From the NCBI RefSeq assembly GCF_018271995.1, contig NZ_JAGUCO010000003.1, positions 1-64,000 on the forward strand: 64,000 nucleotides of DNA, in the 5' to 3' direction. Below the pieces are notes generated by a model. The model was not told the DNA's origin and searched no databases. It saw only the letters and a list, made by a program, of their open reading frames with translations. Made by a program: the position numbers and the translations under genes. The DNA comes from Carboxylicivirga linearis. Lineage in GTDB: Bacteria; Bacteroidota; Bacteroidia; Bacteroidales; Marinilabiliaceae. Shown here in pieces: positions 27,074 through 34,763 of the stretch. Each line of letters starts with the position of its first letter. Position 1 is the stretch's first letter.

Positions 27074-28234
27074 TTATTTTTTATTCATAATGATTTGAGT
27101 AGCCAGTTCCCGTGCTTCAGTATTCGAGTTTAGGTAATCATCAAACGTAGGAGTGTCGATAAAAGTTGACCGCTCCATTGTTTTTTCTATGATTTCTGAC
27201 ATTTCAACAAACCCAATGTTCTTGTTTAAAAAATGGTCAACGGCAATTTCGTTGGCTGCATTTAATATACAAGGCATGTTTCCGCCCTTTTTCATGGCTT
27301 CAAATGCCAGGTAGAGATTACGAAAAACATTAATGTCGGCCTTTTCAAATGTGAGAGATGGATAATCAAGGAAATTGAATCGTTCAAAATTTACTTTTAA
27401 TCTCTCGGGAAAAGATAAAGCGTACTGAATGGGTAATCGCATATCAGGTAATCCCATCTGAGCCTTCATTGAACCATCTTCGAATTGAACCAATGAATGT
27501 ACAATGGATTGAGGGTGAACGACAATATCAATCTGGTCGGGGCGCAAACCAAATAACCAGCGAGCTTCAATAGCTTCTAAGCCTTTGTTCATCAACGAGG
27601 CACTATCGATGGTTATTTTATCTCCCATGCTCCAGTTGGGGTGATTCAGTGCCTGACATCGGGTAACTTTTCTAAGGAATTCAACATCTTTTCCTCGGAA
27701 TGGTCCACCAGAAGCTGTTAAGTATATTTTTTCAACCGGATTGTGGTATTCGCCTACCAGGCATTGAAAAATAGCTGAGTGTTCTGAATCAACAGGCAGA
27801 ATACTTACTTTATGCTCCAGCGATAGTTTAGTGATAATGTCACCGGCTACCACCATGGTTTCTTTGTTGGCTAAAGCAATTGTTTTGCCTGCTTTAATAG
27901 CATTAACAGTGGGCAGTAATCCTGAAAAACCTACCATAGCCGTTAGTACTATATCAATGCTGTTCATTTGTACAACCTGAGCAATAGACTCTTCTCCTGC
28001 ATAAACCTTTATGTCATGCTCTGATAAGGCATCGCTTACCTGCTTGTATTTCTCTTTGTTAGCAATAACAACCGTGTTGGGTTGGAATTTTGTAGCTTGC
28101 TCAATTAAGAGTTCAACACTATTATTAGCTGTTAGTACTTCAACTGAAAAGTTTTCAGGATGTTGTTCAATTACCTCCAGTGTTTGCTTACCAATGGATC
28201 CTGTTGATCCAAGAATCGCTATCTTTTTTAACAT
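27074..28234 (-). CDS. dxr: 1-deoxy-D-xylulose-5-phosphate reductoisomerase
   Basis: Converts deoxyxylulose 5-phosphate to methylerythritol 4-phosphate with NADPH, the committed step of the MEP isoprenoid pathway. The 386 residues have the NADPH-binding GSTGSIGKQTLEVI at the N-terminus, PVDSEHSAIFQ with the metal-binding Asp/Glu, the flexible-loop ASGGPFR, and HPNWSMGDKITIDSASLMNKGLE. The length is typical. It follows the M23 peptidase gene by 29 nt and probably shares its transcript. Confidence 0.97.
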   Translation of the reverse strand: MLKKIAILGSTGSIGKQTLEVIEQHPENFSVEVLTANNSVELLIEQATKFQPNTVVIANKEKYKQVSDALSEHDIKVYAGEESIAQVVQMNSIDIVLTAMVGFSGLLPTVNAIKAGKTIALANKETMVVAGDIITKLSLEHKVSILPVDSEHSAIFQCLVGEYHNPVEKIYLTASGGPFRGKDVEFLRKVTRCQALNHPNWSMGDKITIDSASLMNKGLEAIEARWLFGLRPDQIDIVVHPQSIVHSLVQFEDGSMKAQMGLPDMRLPIQYALSFPERLKVNFERFNFLDYPSLTFEKADINVFRNLYLAFEAMKKGGNMPCILNAANEIAVDHFLNKNIGFVEMSEIIEKTMERSTFIDTPTFDDYLNSNTEARELATQIIMNKK

Positions 28235-28263
28235 GAATCTACCCTTGTCTATCTATTTTGTCT

Positions 28264-29142
28264 TTATTCAAACGACATGTATTGTTCTGCATCAATGGCA
28301 ACACCGTTGTACCATAGCTCAAAATGCAGGTGTGGGCCGGTGGTAAATTCTCCTGAATTACCTACGTGAGCAATGGCTTCGCCAGCCTGAACTTTATCGC
28401 CCATGCTTTTTAAAAGTCGTTCGTTATGCTTGTAAAGTGAAATGAGGTTATGGCTATGTTGCACCTGGATTACGTATCCTGTTTCAACTGTCCAACCGGT
28501 AAATATTACGGTTCCTTCTAGTACAGAACTAACCCTGGCACCTTCTTTTGCTACAATGTCAACTCCATAATGGCCTTCTGATTCACCAAATTTATTAACA
28601 ACAACGCCTTTTAGCGGAGTAAACAGAAAGCGATGTTCAAGCTCCAGCTTGTTGCTTGTGGTCTCAAAAGCTGATAGGTTGAATTTCTCTTCTCGCTCTA
28701 TCTGCTCTCTGAAAATAGAGTCTTCTTCGGATTTTTTGAATGATATTTTACTATTGTTGTATTCATTCAGGCTATCGATGTCCTCAGCAGTAGCTCCTTC
28801 AGGTAATTCGCCTGACATAATGGCTCTAATGTCACGAAAAAATTTATCACGACGTTCAATTTCCCATATTAAACTGTCTACCCTTTGAGTGTTTTGAATA
28901 ATTAATCGACGTTCGTGCCCAGATGGATAACCTGGAATATATTCACGTAAGCCTGTAAAAGCAATGAGATAAATGACAAATACAATTAATACAATAGAAG
29001 TAATACCTATGGTAATGAAAACATTTAGCCTCGAAAGCCTCATTCCAAATACTTCTTCAAATGTTTGTTCATTAAAAACTGCCAGACGATATTTGTGTCT
29101 CAGCTTGTCAACGAGTGATTTGCTTTTCTCTACTTTTGCCAT
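28264..29142 (-). CDS. M23 family metallopeptidase
   Basis: A membrane-anchored peptidoglycan endopeptidase or a regulator of one. The 292 residues have a cytoplasmic N-terminus, one membrane helix (about 40-62) and a helical periplasmic stalk (about 80-165). A C-terminal LytM/M23 domain (about 180-292) follows. The zinc set is intact: H191 and D195 (HYGVDI) and the HLH motif at 271-273. Intact ligands argue for an active enzyme rather than an EnvC-like activator. Confidence 0.92.
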   Translation of the reverse strand: MAKVEKSKSLVDKLRHKYRLAVFNEQTFEEVFGMRLSRLNVFITIGITSIVLIVFVIYLIAFTGLREYIPGYPSGHERRLIIQNTQRVDSLIWEIERRDKFFRDIRAIMSGELPEGATAEDIDSLNEYNNSKISFKKSEEDSIFREQIEREEKFNLSAFETTSNKLELEHRFLFTPLKGVVVNKFGESEGHYGVDIVAKEGARVSSVLEGTVIFTGWTVETGYVIQVQHSHNLISLYKHNERLLKSMGDKVQAGEAIAHVGNSGEFTTGPHLHFELWYNGVAIDAEQYMSFE

Positions 29143-29169
29143 TTATTGATGAAGATTTTTCAACGCAAG

Positions 29170-29177
29170 CAAAGGTA
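29170..29177 (-). promoter_or_regulatory. Candidate promoter box for the M23 peptidase-dxr run
   Basis: Minus-strand TACCTTTG fits TAnnTTTG, 28 nt before the peptidase start codon. No good -33 element is seen. Confidence 0.45.
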
Positions 29178-29406
29178 AAAAATCTGATTAATTATGCAGT
29201 TGATTTCATCATTTACTTTTGGGTATCAACCTCTCAAAAATAGATCTGTCCAAAAGAAAGTGATCATTGTTTTCGATGAGAATTGCAAAATTTTATTCGT
29301 TAACCACTAAAAAAGCAGTGTTCATCTACTAGCCATTTCATTCATCCTGTATAAACCGGTAGTTTGTCGATTGGAATTCTGTTCTGATGGAAAAGCTTTT
29401 CAATCC

Positions 29407-29438
29407 TTTGGCAGAGTGCTATGTGCCATCTATTTTTA
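29407..29438 (+). promoter_or_regulatory. Promoter of the 70-residue gene
   Basis: TTTG (29407-29410), exactly 20 nt, then TATTTTTA (29431-29438), which matches TAnnTTTG at seven of eight positions. It lies about 55 nt before the start codon. Confidence 0.55.
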
Positions 29439-29492
29439 CACTTGGAAAACAGAAGATGGCGGACGGCAAACTAAACGCTAAAAGGAAAGAAA

Positions 29493-29705
29493 ATGGTTAA
29501 TTTAATTACAGCATTAGGAGAAATTAGAACTCATACAAAAGTTGTTGGTATTGATTTTCCTAAAAGAAACGAATTGCAAATTTCATTTGTAGATACATTT
29601 GCAGATTTGCTTATTCCAATAAGTCCCGAAATGGACAATAATCTACTGATTGGTATCTTTTATAATTATTTAAACAGGCCAGAAAGTAGGTTGGCGAGAG
29701 CATAA
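29493..29705 (+). CDS. Small protein of unknown function (70 residues)
   Basis: I do not recognise this protein. It has no signal peptide or cysteines. Its mixed composition (LGEIRTHTKVVGIDFP, then a hydrophobic stretch LIPISPEMDNNLLIGIFYNYL and a basic end, RPESRLARA) suggests a small folded cytoplasmic protein. Support for a real gene: a well-spaced promoter upstream, a purine-rich AAAGGAAAGAAA directly before the ATG, and a strong terminator starting 24 nt after the stop. It stands alone as its own transcription unit. Confidence 0.65.
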   Translation: MVNLITALGEIRTHTKVVGIDFPKRNELQISFVDTFADLLIPISPEMDNNLLIGIFYNYLNRPESRLARA

Positions 29706-29728
29706 GTTTATTCAATAATAAGTTTTTG

Positions 29729-29772
29729 AACAGCGAAAGAGTCTAGTAAATAGAGTCTTTCGCTGTTTTTTT
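29729..29772 (+). terminator. Strong intrinsic terminator
   Basis: A perfect 12-bp stem (29729-29740 against 29756-29767) with a 15-nt loop is followed by a T tract. It closes the small-gene transcript before ggt. Confidence 0.9.
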
Positions 29773-29808
29773 ATACATTTAATAAATGTAACATAGATAA
29801 TTGCAGTT

Positions 29809-31494
29809 ATGAATTTAAAAATCATCCTTTTATTATTAGTTCTTATTCCATTTTTTTGTCATGCTCAGGATAGAATAACCGGGCGAAATTTTGCTTCGCG
29901 CAGTGAGGTTATTGCAAAAAATGGCATGGTATGTACAAGTCAGCCTTTAGCAACACAAATTGGTTTAGATATTCTTAAAAAAGGAGGTTCAGCAATTGAT
30001 GCTGCCATTGCTGCCAATGCTGCATTGGGGTTAATGGAGCCAACCGGTTCTGGTATTGGTGGAGATTTATTTGCCATAGTATGGGATGCTAAAACTCAAA
30101 AGCTATACGGGTTAAATGGTAGCGGACGTTCTCCAAAGAATCTTACTCTTGATTATTTTAAAAAGCAAGGTTTAGATAAAATACCAGCTTATGGACCATT
30201 ACCTGTAACTGTTTCCGGATGTGTAGATGCCTGGTTTGAGTTGCACTCCAAATTCGGAAAATTGAGCATGAAAGAGGTTCTGCAACCTGCTATTTCTTAT
30301 GCAGAGGATGGATTTCCATTGTCAGAGTTGATTGCTTTTTATTGGAATTTGTCAGTAGATCGTTTTAAAGTATATCCCAATGTCACCAACACCTATACCA
30401 TCAATGGTAAGGCTCCTGATAAAGGTCAGATTTTTAAAAATCCTTATTTAGCAAATACATATAAAGTGTTAGCAGACAAAGGGAGGGATGGTTTTTATAA
30501 AGGAAAAATAGCCAAAACAATAGCTGATTTTATTCAAAGTGAGGGAGGTTTTTTATCTGAGAATGATTTGGCAGCGCATAAAAGTGAATGGGTTGATCCG
30601 GTATCGGTTAATTACAGAGGTTATGATGTTTGGGAGCTTCCTCCCAATGGGCAGGGAATTACTGCTCTTCAAATGTTGTCAATTTTAAAAGGTTATAATT
30701 TTAGGAAAGAAGAGTATGGTACAGCACGTCATTTACATTTGGTGACAGAAGCTAAAAAGTTAGCTTTTGAAGATAGAGCAAAGTACTATGCTGATATGCA
30801 TCAAGTGGATGTTCCGGTGGAAGAATTAATTTCAGATGAATATGGTAACAGAAGACGTGCGCTAGTAGATGAGAATACAGCCGGGAAATACAATGCCGGC
30901 AAAGTAAGTGCCGGTGAAACCGTTTACCATACGGTTGCCGATCAATGGGGGAATATGATTTCGTTAATACAAAGTAATTATCGGGGTATGGGATCAGGAA
31001 TGGTACCACCTGAACTGGGGTTTATGTTGCAGGATAGAGGTGAGCTGTTTTCATTGCAGCCAACCCAGGCAAATGTTTTTGAGCCTGGGAAAAGACCTTT
31101 TCATACTATTATACCGGCCTTTGTAACAAAGGATGGAATGCCTGTTATGAGCTTTGGGGTTATGGGAGGTGATTTTCAACCTCAGGGCCATGTCCAAATA
31201 CTAATGAATCTGATTGATTTTGGAATGAATTTGCAGGAAGCAGGCGATGCACCACGTTTTAGTCATCATGGCTCATCTACTCCTACAGGTCAATCATCAG
31301 AAGGAAGAGGAGAAGTTCATGTGGAAACTGGTTTTGATGCTGAACAAATTTTAGAATTAACAAAAATGAGACATAGGGTTGCTTATTCTCCGGGTGAATA
31401 TGGTGGATATCAGGCAATATGGTATGATGCCGAACAAAAAGTATACAAAGGAGCATCAGAATCGCGTAAAGATGGTCAGGCAGCAGGATATTGA
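29809..31494 (+). CDS. ggt: Gamma-glutamyltransferase
   Basis: An exported Ntn-hydrolase that removes or transfers gamma-glutamyl groups, for example from glutathione. The 561 residues start with a signal peptide (about 1-19, ending CHA-Q) and then the typical large-subunit opening GGSAIDAAIAANAALGLMEPTGSGIGGD. Autocleavage is expected before T371 (in GETVYHTVAD), which would be the catalytic nucleophile of the small subunit. The usual TTH motif is altered here to TVY, but the nucleophile Thr is kept. GNMISLIQS and the FHTIIPAFV region follow. It probably acts in the periplasm. Confidence 0.92.
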   Translation: MNLKIILLLLVLIPFFCHAQDRITGRNFASRSEVIAKNGMVCTSQPLATQIGLDILKKGGSAIDAAIAANAALGLMEPTGSGIGGDLFAIVWDAKTQKLYGLNGSGRSPKNLTLDYFKKQGLDKIPAYGPLPVTVSGCVDAWFELHSKFGKLSMKEVLQPAISYAEDGFPLSELIAFYWNLSVDRFKVYPNVTNTYTINGKAPDKGQIFKNPYLANTYKVLADKGRDGFYKGKIAKTIADFIQSEGGFLSENDLAAHKSEWVDPVSVNYRGYDVWELPPNGQGITALQMLSILKGYNFRKEEYGTARHLHLVTEAKKLAFEDRAKYYADMHQVDVPVEELISDEYGNRRRALVDENTAGKYNAGKVSAGETVYHTVADQWGNMISLIQSNYRGMGSGMVPPELGFMLQDRGELFSLQPTQANVFEPGKRPFHTIIPAFVTKDGMPVMSFGVMGGDFQPQGHVQILMNLIDFGMNLQEAGDAPRFSHHGSSTPTGQSSEGRGEVHVETGFDAEQILELTKMRHRVAYSPGEYGGYQAIWYDAEQKVYKGASESRKDGQAAGY

Positions 31495-31618
31495 TGCAGT
31501 TGGTGCAATTCTATTTGTTGATATAAAGTCGCAGTCAAACGACAAATTCATGTAACTAATCAAAATAACTTATTATGAAAGGTTATTTTATCTATTTTGG
31601 TTGAGTTAAGTAATTTAC

Positions 31619-33031
31619 ATGGATTGGACAAAGTTATTCTTCAGAAATAGAAAACATAATAATTTGCTTCGGTCTTTCAAAAAGATTGAACCAATCATTC
31701 ATGAGATATTTGCTCCAGGCAACAGATTCGTAGGAAAAGATTTTTTTCAGTTTATTGGACAAAAGTCTTGCGAGATTGCAGGTGCTGACCTTTTAATGAT
31801 TGGTAAATTTGATGCAAAGGAGCAGTTAATTAAATCATTAGTATATTGTTCAAAAGATGAGGTGTTCAACAATATTTCATATCATTTGAATGAATCTCCA
31901 TGTAAGCAGGTTTTTGGTAATGAAATATACAGTATTAAAGAAGGAGCCTGGGAACAATTTAGTAGCGATGCTCCTTTTGCAGATTCAGTAGTGGAAGGGT
32001 ATATCGGTATTCCGCTTTTTAATTCCTCAAATGAACCAATTGGAATTATTGTTGCCCTATTTAAAAATCCAATTCGCAAACACCTTAAGACTATAGAGTC
32101 GTTATTGTTTCTTTTTACATCTCGATTAAGTACTGAGATTGAGCATCTTCAAGCTAAAGAAGATATTAAGAAAAGGAATGTTGAGCTGGAGTTAATGCAT
32201 CGTGCGTTGAAAGATAAAAACAAAAAGCTCGATTATTCGGTGGCCGAGATGCGAAAGGCTCAATTGAAATCAAAAGAATATGATCAATTAAAATCTACTT
32301 TTCTAGCCAATTTAAGTCATGAGATCCGTACTCCGATGAACGTAATATTGGGTTTTATGGAACTTCTTAAGTCCGACTCGTTAACAGTGGAAGAAAGAGA
32401 GGAGTATGTAGAAATAATCAATTTTAATGGTTTGCAATTGCTGAAAGTGATGGATGACCTGATTGATATCTCTAAGTTACAAACTCGCTTATTGCAAGAG
32501 GAATTTAGTAGGTTGATTTTAAATAATCTGATGTATAAAGTTCATGTACATTTTACCAAACAGGCAGCTTTGTTGAAAAAGGATTTGTCAATCAATTTTT
32601 ACAATGGTCTGGAAGATGGTAAAGATATTATTGTAACTGATGAGGATGGTTTAACAAAGGTATTGAAGCATTTGTTGGATAATGCTTTGAAATTTACCAG
32701 AGATGGAGGGGAAATTACTTTTGGTTATGAGCTACATGGTGAGGAACTTATATTTTCAGTTAAAGATAATGGTGTTGGAGTTCAGCCAGGTAAGGAAGAT
32801 GTGATTTTTGATATGTTCCGTCAGGGGCAAGATGATATGAAGAGAGAATTTGGAGGTAATGGACTGGGACTAGCCATTTCAAAAAAATACATTGAAACTC
32901 TTGGTGGTAAGATATGGCTTGACAAGGAATATATGGACGGAGCACGTTTTTGTTTTAGTATCCCTTTTGAACCTTCAATGGCAAGAAAAGCTACTACTAA
33001 AAAGCAGCCATTAACAAACCAATATCTTTAA
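31619..33031 (+). CDS. GAF-domain sensor histidine kinase
   Basis: A soluble hybrid-less histidine kinase of 470 residues with no membrane helix. It has a GAF-like sensor (about 30-175), a coiled coil (about 175-222) and a HisKA domain with phospho-accepting H234 in FLANLSHEIRTPMN. A HATPase domain (about 335-450) follows, with N box HLLDNALKF, G1 DNGVG and G2 GGNGLGLAIS. No receiver domain and no adjacent response regulator are present, so it is an orphan. The signal it senses is unknown. Its last 35 nt overlap the end of the convergent downstream gene. Confidence 0.9.
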   Translation: MDWTKLFFRNRKHNNLLRSFKKIEPIIHEIFAPGNRFVGKDFFQFIGQKSCEIAGADLLMIGKFDAKEQLIKSLVYCSKDEVFNNISYHLNESPCKQVFGNEIYSIKEGAWEQFSSDAPFADSVVEGYIGIPLFNSSNEPIGIIVALFKNPIRKHLKTIESLLFLFTSRLSTEIEHLQAKEDIKKRNVELELMHRALKDKNKKLDYSVAEMRKAQLKSKEYDQLKSTFLANLSHEIRTPMNVILGFMELLKSDSLTVEEREEYVEIINFNGLQLLKVMDDLIDISKLQTRLLQEEFSRLILNNLMYKVHVHFTKQAALLKKDLSINFYNGLEDGKDIIVTDEDGLTKVLKHLLDNALKFTRDGGEITFGYELHGEELIFSVKDNGVGVQPGKEDVIFDMFRQGQDDMKREFGGNGLGLAISKKYIETLGGKIWLDKEYMDGARFCFSIPFEPSMARKATTKKQPLTNQYL

Positions 33032-34208
33032 AAGGTAGGTTGAATCTATTGGCAATAAGGTTGTTAGTGAGTATTCCCTTGTATAAGTAAACTCCATGGC
33101 TTAGACCTATATCTTCTTTTATTAAATTCTGAATGCCACCAGACTCTCCTAAATTCAATAAAATAGGTGCAAATATATTACTAAGTGCAATCGATGAGGT
33201 TCTGGATACTCTGGAAGCAATGTTTGGAACACAATAGTGGATCACTCCATGCTTATGAAAGATAGGTCTATCAAAATTTGTACATTTACTGGTTTCAATG
33301 CAACCGCCCTGATCCATACTTAAATCAATAATTATGGAACCTGGTTTCATTTGCGAAACCTGATCTTCGGTGACCATAAAGGTTGGTCCGGCTTGCAAAT
33401 AACGAAGACTACCAATTAAAGCATCGGCACTTAACATGGCTTTTGTAACCGCTGGCGGATGCAGAACAGAGGTAAATATCCGTTGTCCAATGTTGTGTTC
33501 CAGTGTGCGTAAACGATGAAACGAATTATCAAATACTTTAACAGACGCACCTAAACCTAATGCAGCTCTTGCAGCAAATTCGCCTGCAGTTCCAGCACCA
33601 AGTATAACTACTTCGGCAGGAGAAATTCCGGTAATGCCTCCTAATAAAACACCTTTGCCATTATGTGCCTTGCTCAGGTATTCACTTGCAATCATTACCG
33701 ATGCAGCTCCTTCTATCTCACTCATGCTTCTTAAGATAGGGTAGCAATCGTTATCATCTTTGAGTAATTCATAGCCAACAGCAATAATTTTCTTTTCCAT
33801 CATTTTTTGGATGGTTTCTCTGCTGTGGTTATATAAATAAATTAGTGAAAAAACTACCTGATTGGGTTTAAGAAGTTCAATTTCATCTTTGTTGGGTGCT
33901 GATATTTTAAGGATGATGTCGGCAGAAAACACTTCTTCTTTCTTGACAATTTTAGCACCACACTCTGAAAAATCATGATCGAAATAATGAGCTCTATCTC
34001 CGGCTCCGGCTTCAAAAAGAATGGTATGACCATTTTCAACAAGCAGTTCAACTCCTTGTGGTGTTAAGGGGACTCTGTTTTCGTATTGAGAATAATCTTT
34101 AGGAATGCCAATCGTAACCCTTTTCTTTCTCTTACCCGTTTCCAGCATTTCTTCCCGGGGTAACAGATGTGTCTGTCCCATCAAGGAATAAGGTTTATTT
34201 TCGCCCAT
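32997..34208 (-). CDS. Alanine dehydrogenase / transhydrogenase-alpha family protein with altered active site
   Basis: The 403 residues belong to the AlaDH/PNT family. An N-terminal catalytic-type domain (YENRVPLTPQGVELLVENGH) is followed by a Rossmann NAD domain (VVILGAGTAGEFAARAALGLGASV) and IIIDLSMDQGGCIET. About 37 extra residues precede the usual start. Aligned from memory with Bacillus subtilis Ald, the substrate arginine is kept (ENR). The catalytic Lys74 (VKEP) aligns with Ser (ISAP) and His95 (YLHLA) with Tyr (IYLYN). It may therefore not make or use alanine in the classical way. It follows tsaE by 81 nt in the sprE-porX-tsaE run. Confidence 0.8.
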   Translation of the reverse strand: MGENKPYSLMGQTHLLPREEMLETGKRKKRVTIGIPKDYSQYENRVPLTPQGVELLVENGHTILFEAGAGDRAHYFDHDFSECGAKIVKKEEVFSADIILKISAPNKDEIELLKPNQVVFSLIYLYNHSRETIQKMMEKKIIAVGYELLKDDNDCYPILRSMSEIEGAASVMIASEYLSKAHNGKGVLLGGITGISPAEVVILGAGTAGEFAARAALGLGASVKVFDNSFHRLRTLEHNIGQRIFTSVLHPPAVTKAMLSADALIGSLRYLQAGPTFMVTEDQVSQMKPGSIIIDLSMDQGGCIETSKCTNFDRPIFHKHGVIHYCVPNIASRVSRTSSIALSNIFAPILLNLGESGGIQNLIKEDIGLSHGVYLYKGILTNNLIANRFNLPFKDIGLLMAAF

Positions 34209-34289
34209 GATTATATTTTTGCTACCAGTTATTCTGAACTACTTCCAATGTGCATCAAGATAGCAAAAAAGATTAATTTTTAGAAACAG

Positions 34290-34712
34290 TTATTGCTTTT
34301 CAACGGTAAGTTTGCGTCTGCCGTCAGATTCTTCGGTAATGTGCAAGTCAAGTCTACCATCAGGCAAAAGAGACGCAATTTTTTCGGGCCATTCAATCAT
34401 GCAATAATTGCCTGAATATAAATAGTCTTCATAACCCATGTCGTAGGCTTCTTCTTCTTCTTTTAGTCGATAAAAATCGAAGTGGTAAACGATGTCATTA
34501 TCAATATTATGATATTCGTTTACAATAGCAAAGCTGGGACTGTTTACCGTATCGTTTATTTGTAAGGCTTTGCAAATAGCTTTAATAAAGGTAGTTTTTC
34601 CAACACCCATTTCGCCATAAAAAGCAATCACACGCTCGTTAGTGTACTGAGCTAGAAATGCTTTTGCTACATCGTCGATCTGTTCTAATGAATCAATATA
34701 AAATGTATTCAT
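34290..34712 (-). CDS. tsaE: tRNA threonylcarbamoyladenosine biosynthesis ATPase TsaE
   Basis: TsaE is the P-loop ATPase partner of TsaB/TsaD that supports formation of the t6A modification in tRNAs reading ANN codons. The 140 residues are the standard length, with Walker A GEMGVGKTT at 33-41, a switch region SPSFAIVNEY and HFDFYRL, and IEWPEKI near the C-terminus. The start codon lies within a perfect inverted repeat (34708-34746) that also contains a -7 box. porX is 51 nt upstream on the same strand. Confidence 0.95.
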   Translation of the reverse strand: MNTFYIDSLEQIDDVAKAFLAQYTNERVIAFYGEMGVGKTTFIKAICKALQINDTVNSPSFAIVNEYHNIDNDIVYHFDFYRLKEEEEAYDMGYEDYLYSGNYCMIEWPEKIASLLPDGRLDLHITEESDGRRKLTVEKQ

Positions 34713-34746
34713 ATCTTATTATTACACTGCAAAAATAAGATATGAA
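34708..34746 (-). promoter_or_regulatory. Inverted repeat burying the tsaE start, with internal promoter box
   Basis: Arms of 13 nt (34708-34720 and 34734-34746) are perfectly complementary around a 13-nt loop. The tsaE ATG (34712-34710) is inside one arm. The other arm and loop contain TATTTTTG (34737-34730), a full TAnnTTTG match, with ATTG about 23 nt upstream (34764-34761). Confidence 0.7.
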
Positions 34747-34763
34747 AATGAATCTTCCATCAA

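Larger units (their letters stand above)
29143..29492. other. Divergent intergenic region
   Basis: This 350-nt gap lies between the M23 peptidase (minus) and a small plus-strand gene. Each end carries a promoter-like element (29170-29177 and 29407-29438). A 7-bp inverted repeat, GCCATCT (29425-29431) / AGATGGC (29454-29460), overlaps the plus-strand promoter box. I see no gene in the middle. Confidence 0.6.

Noticed and set aside
29425-29460. GCCATCT/AGATGGC inverted repeat as a terminator
   Set aside because: The loop is long (22 nt) and no T tract follows; it overlaps a promoter box, so at most it is an operator.
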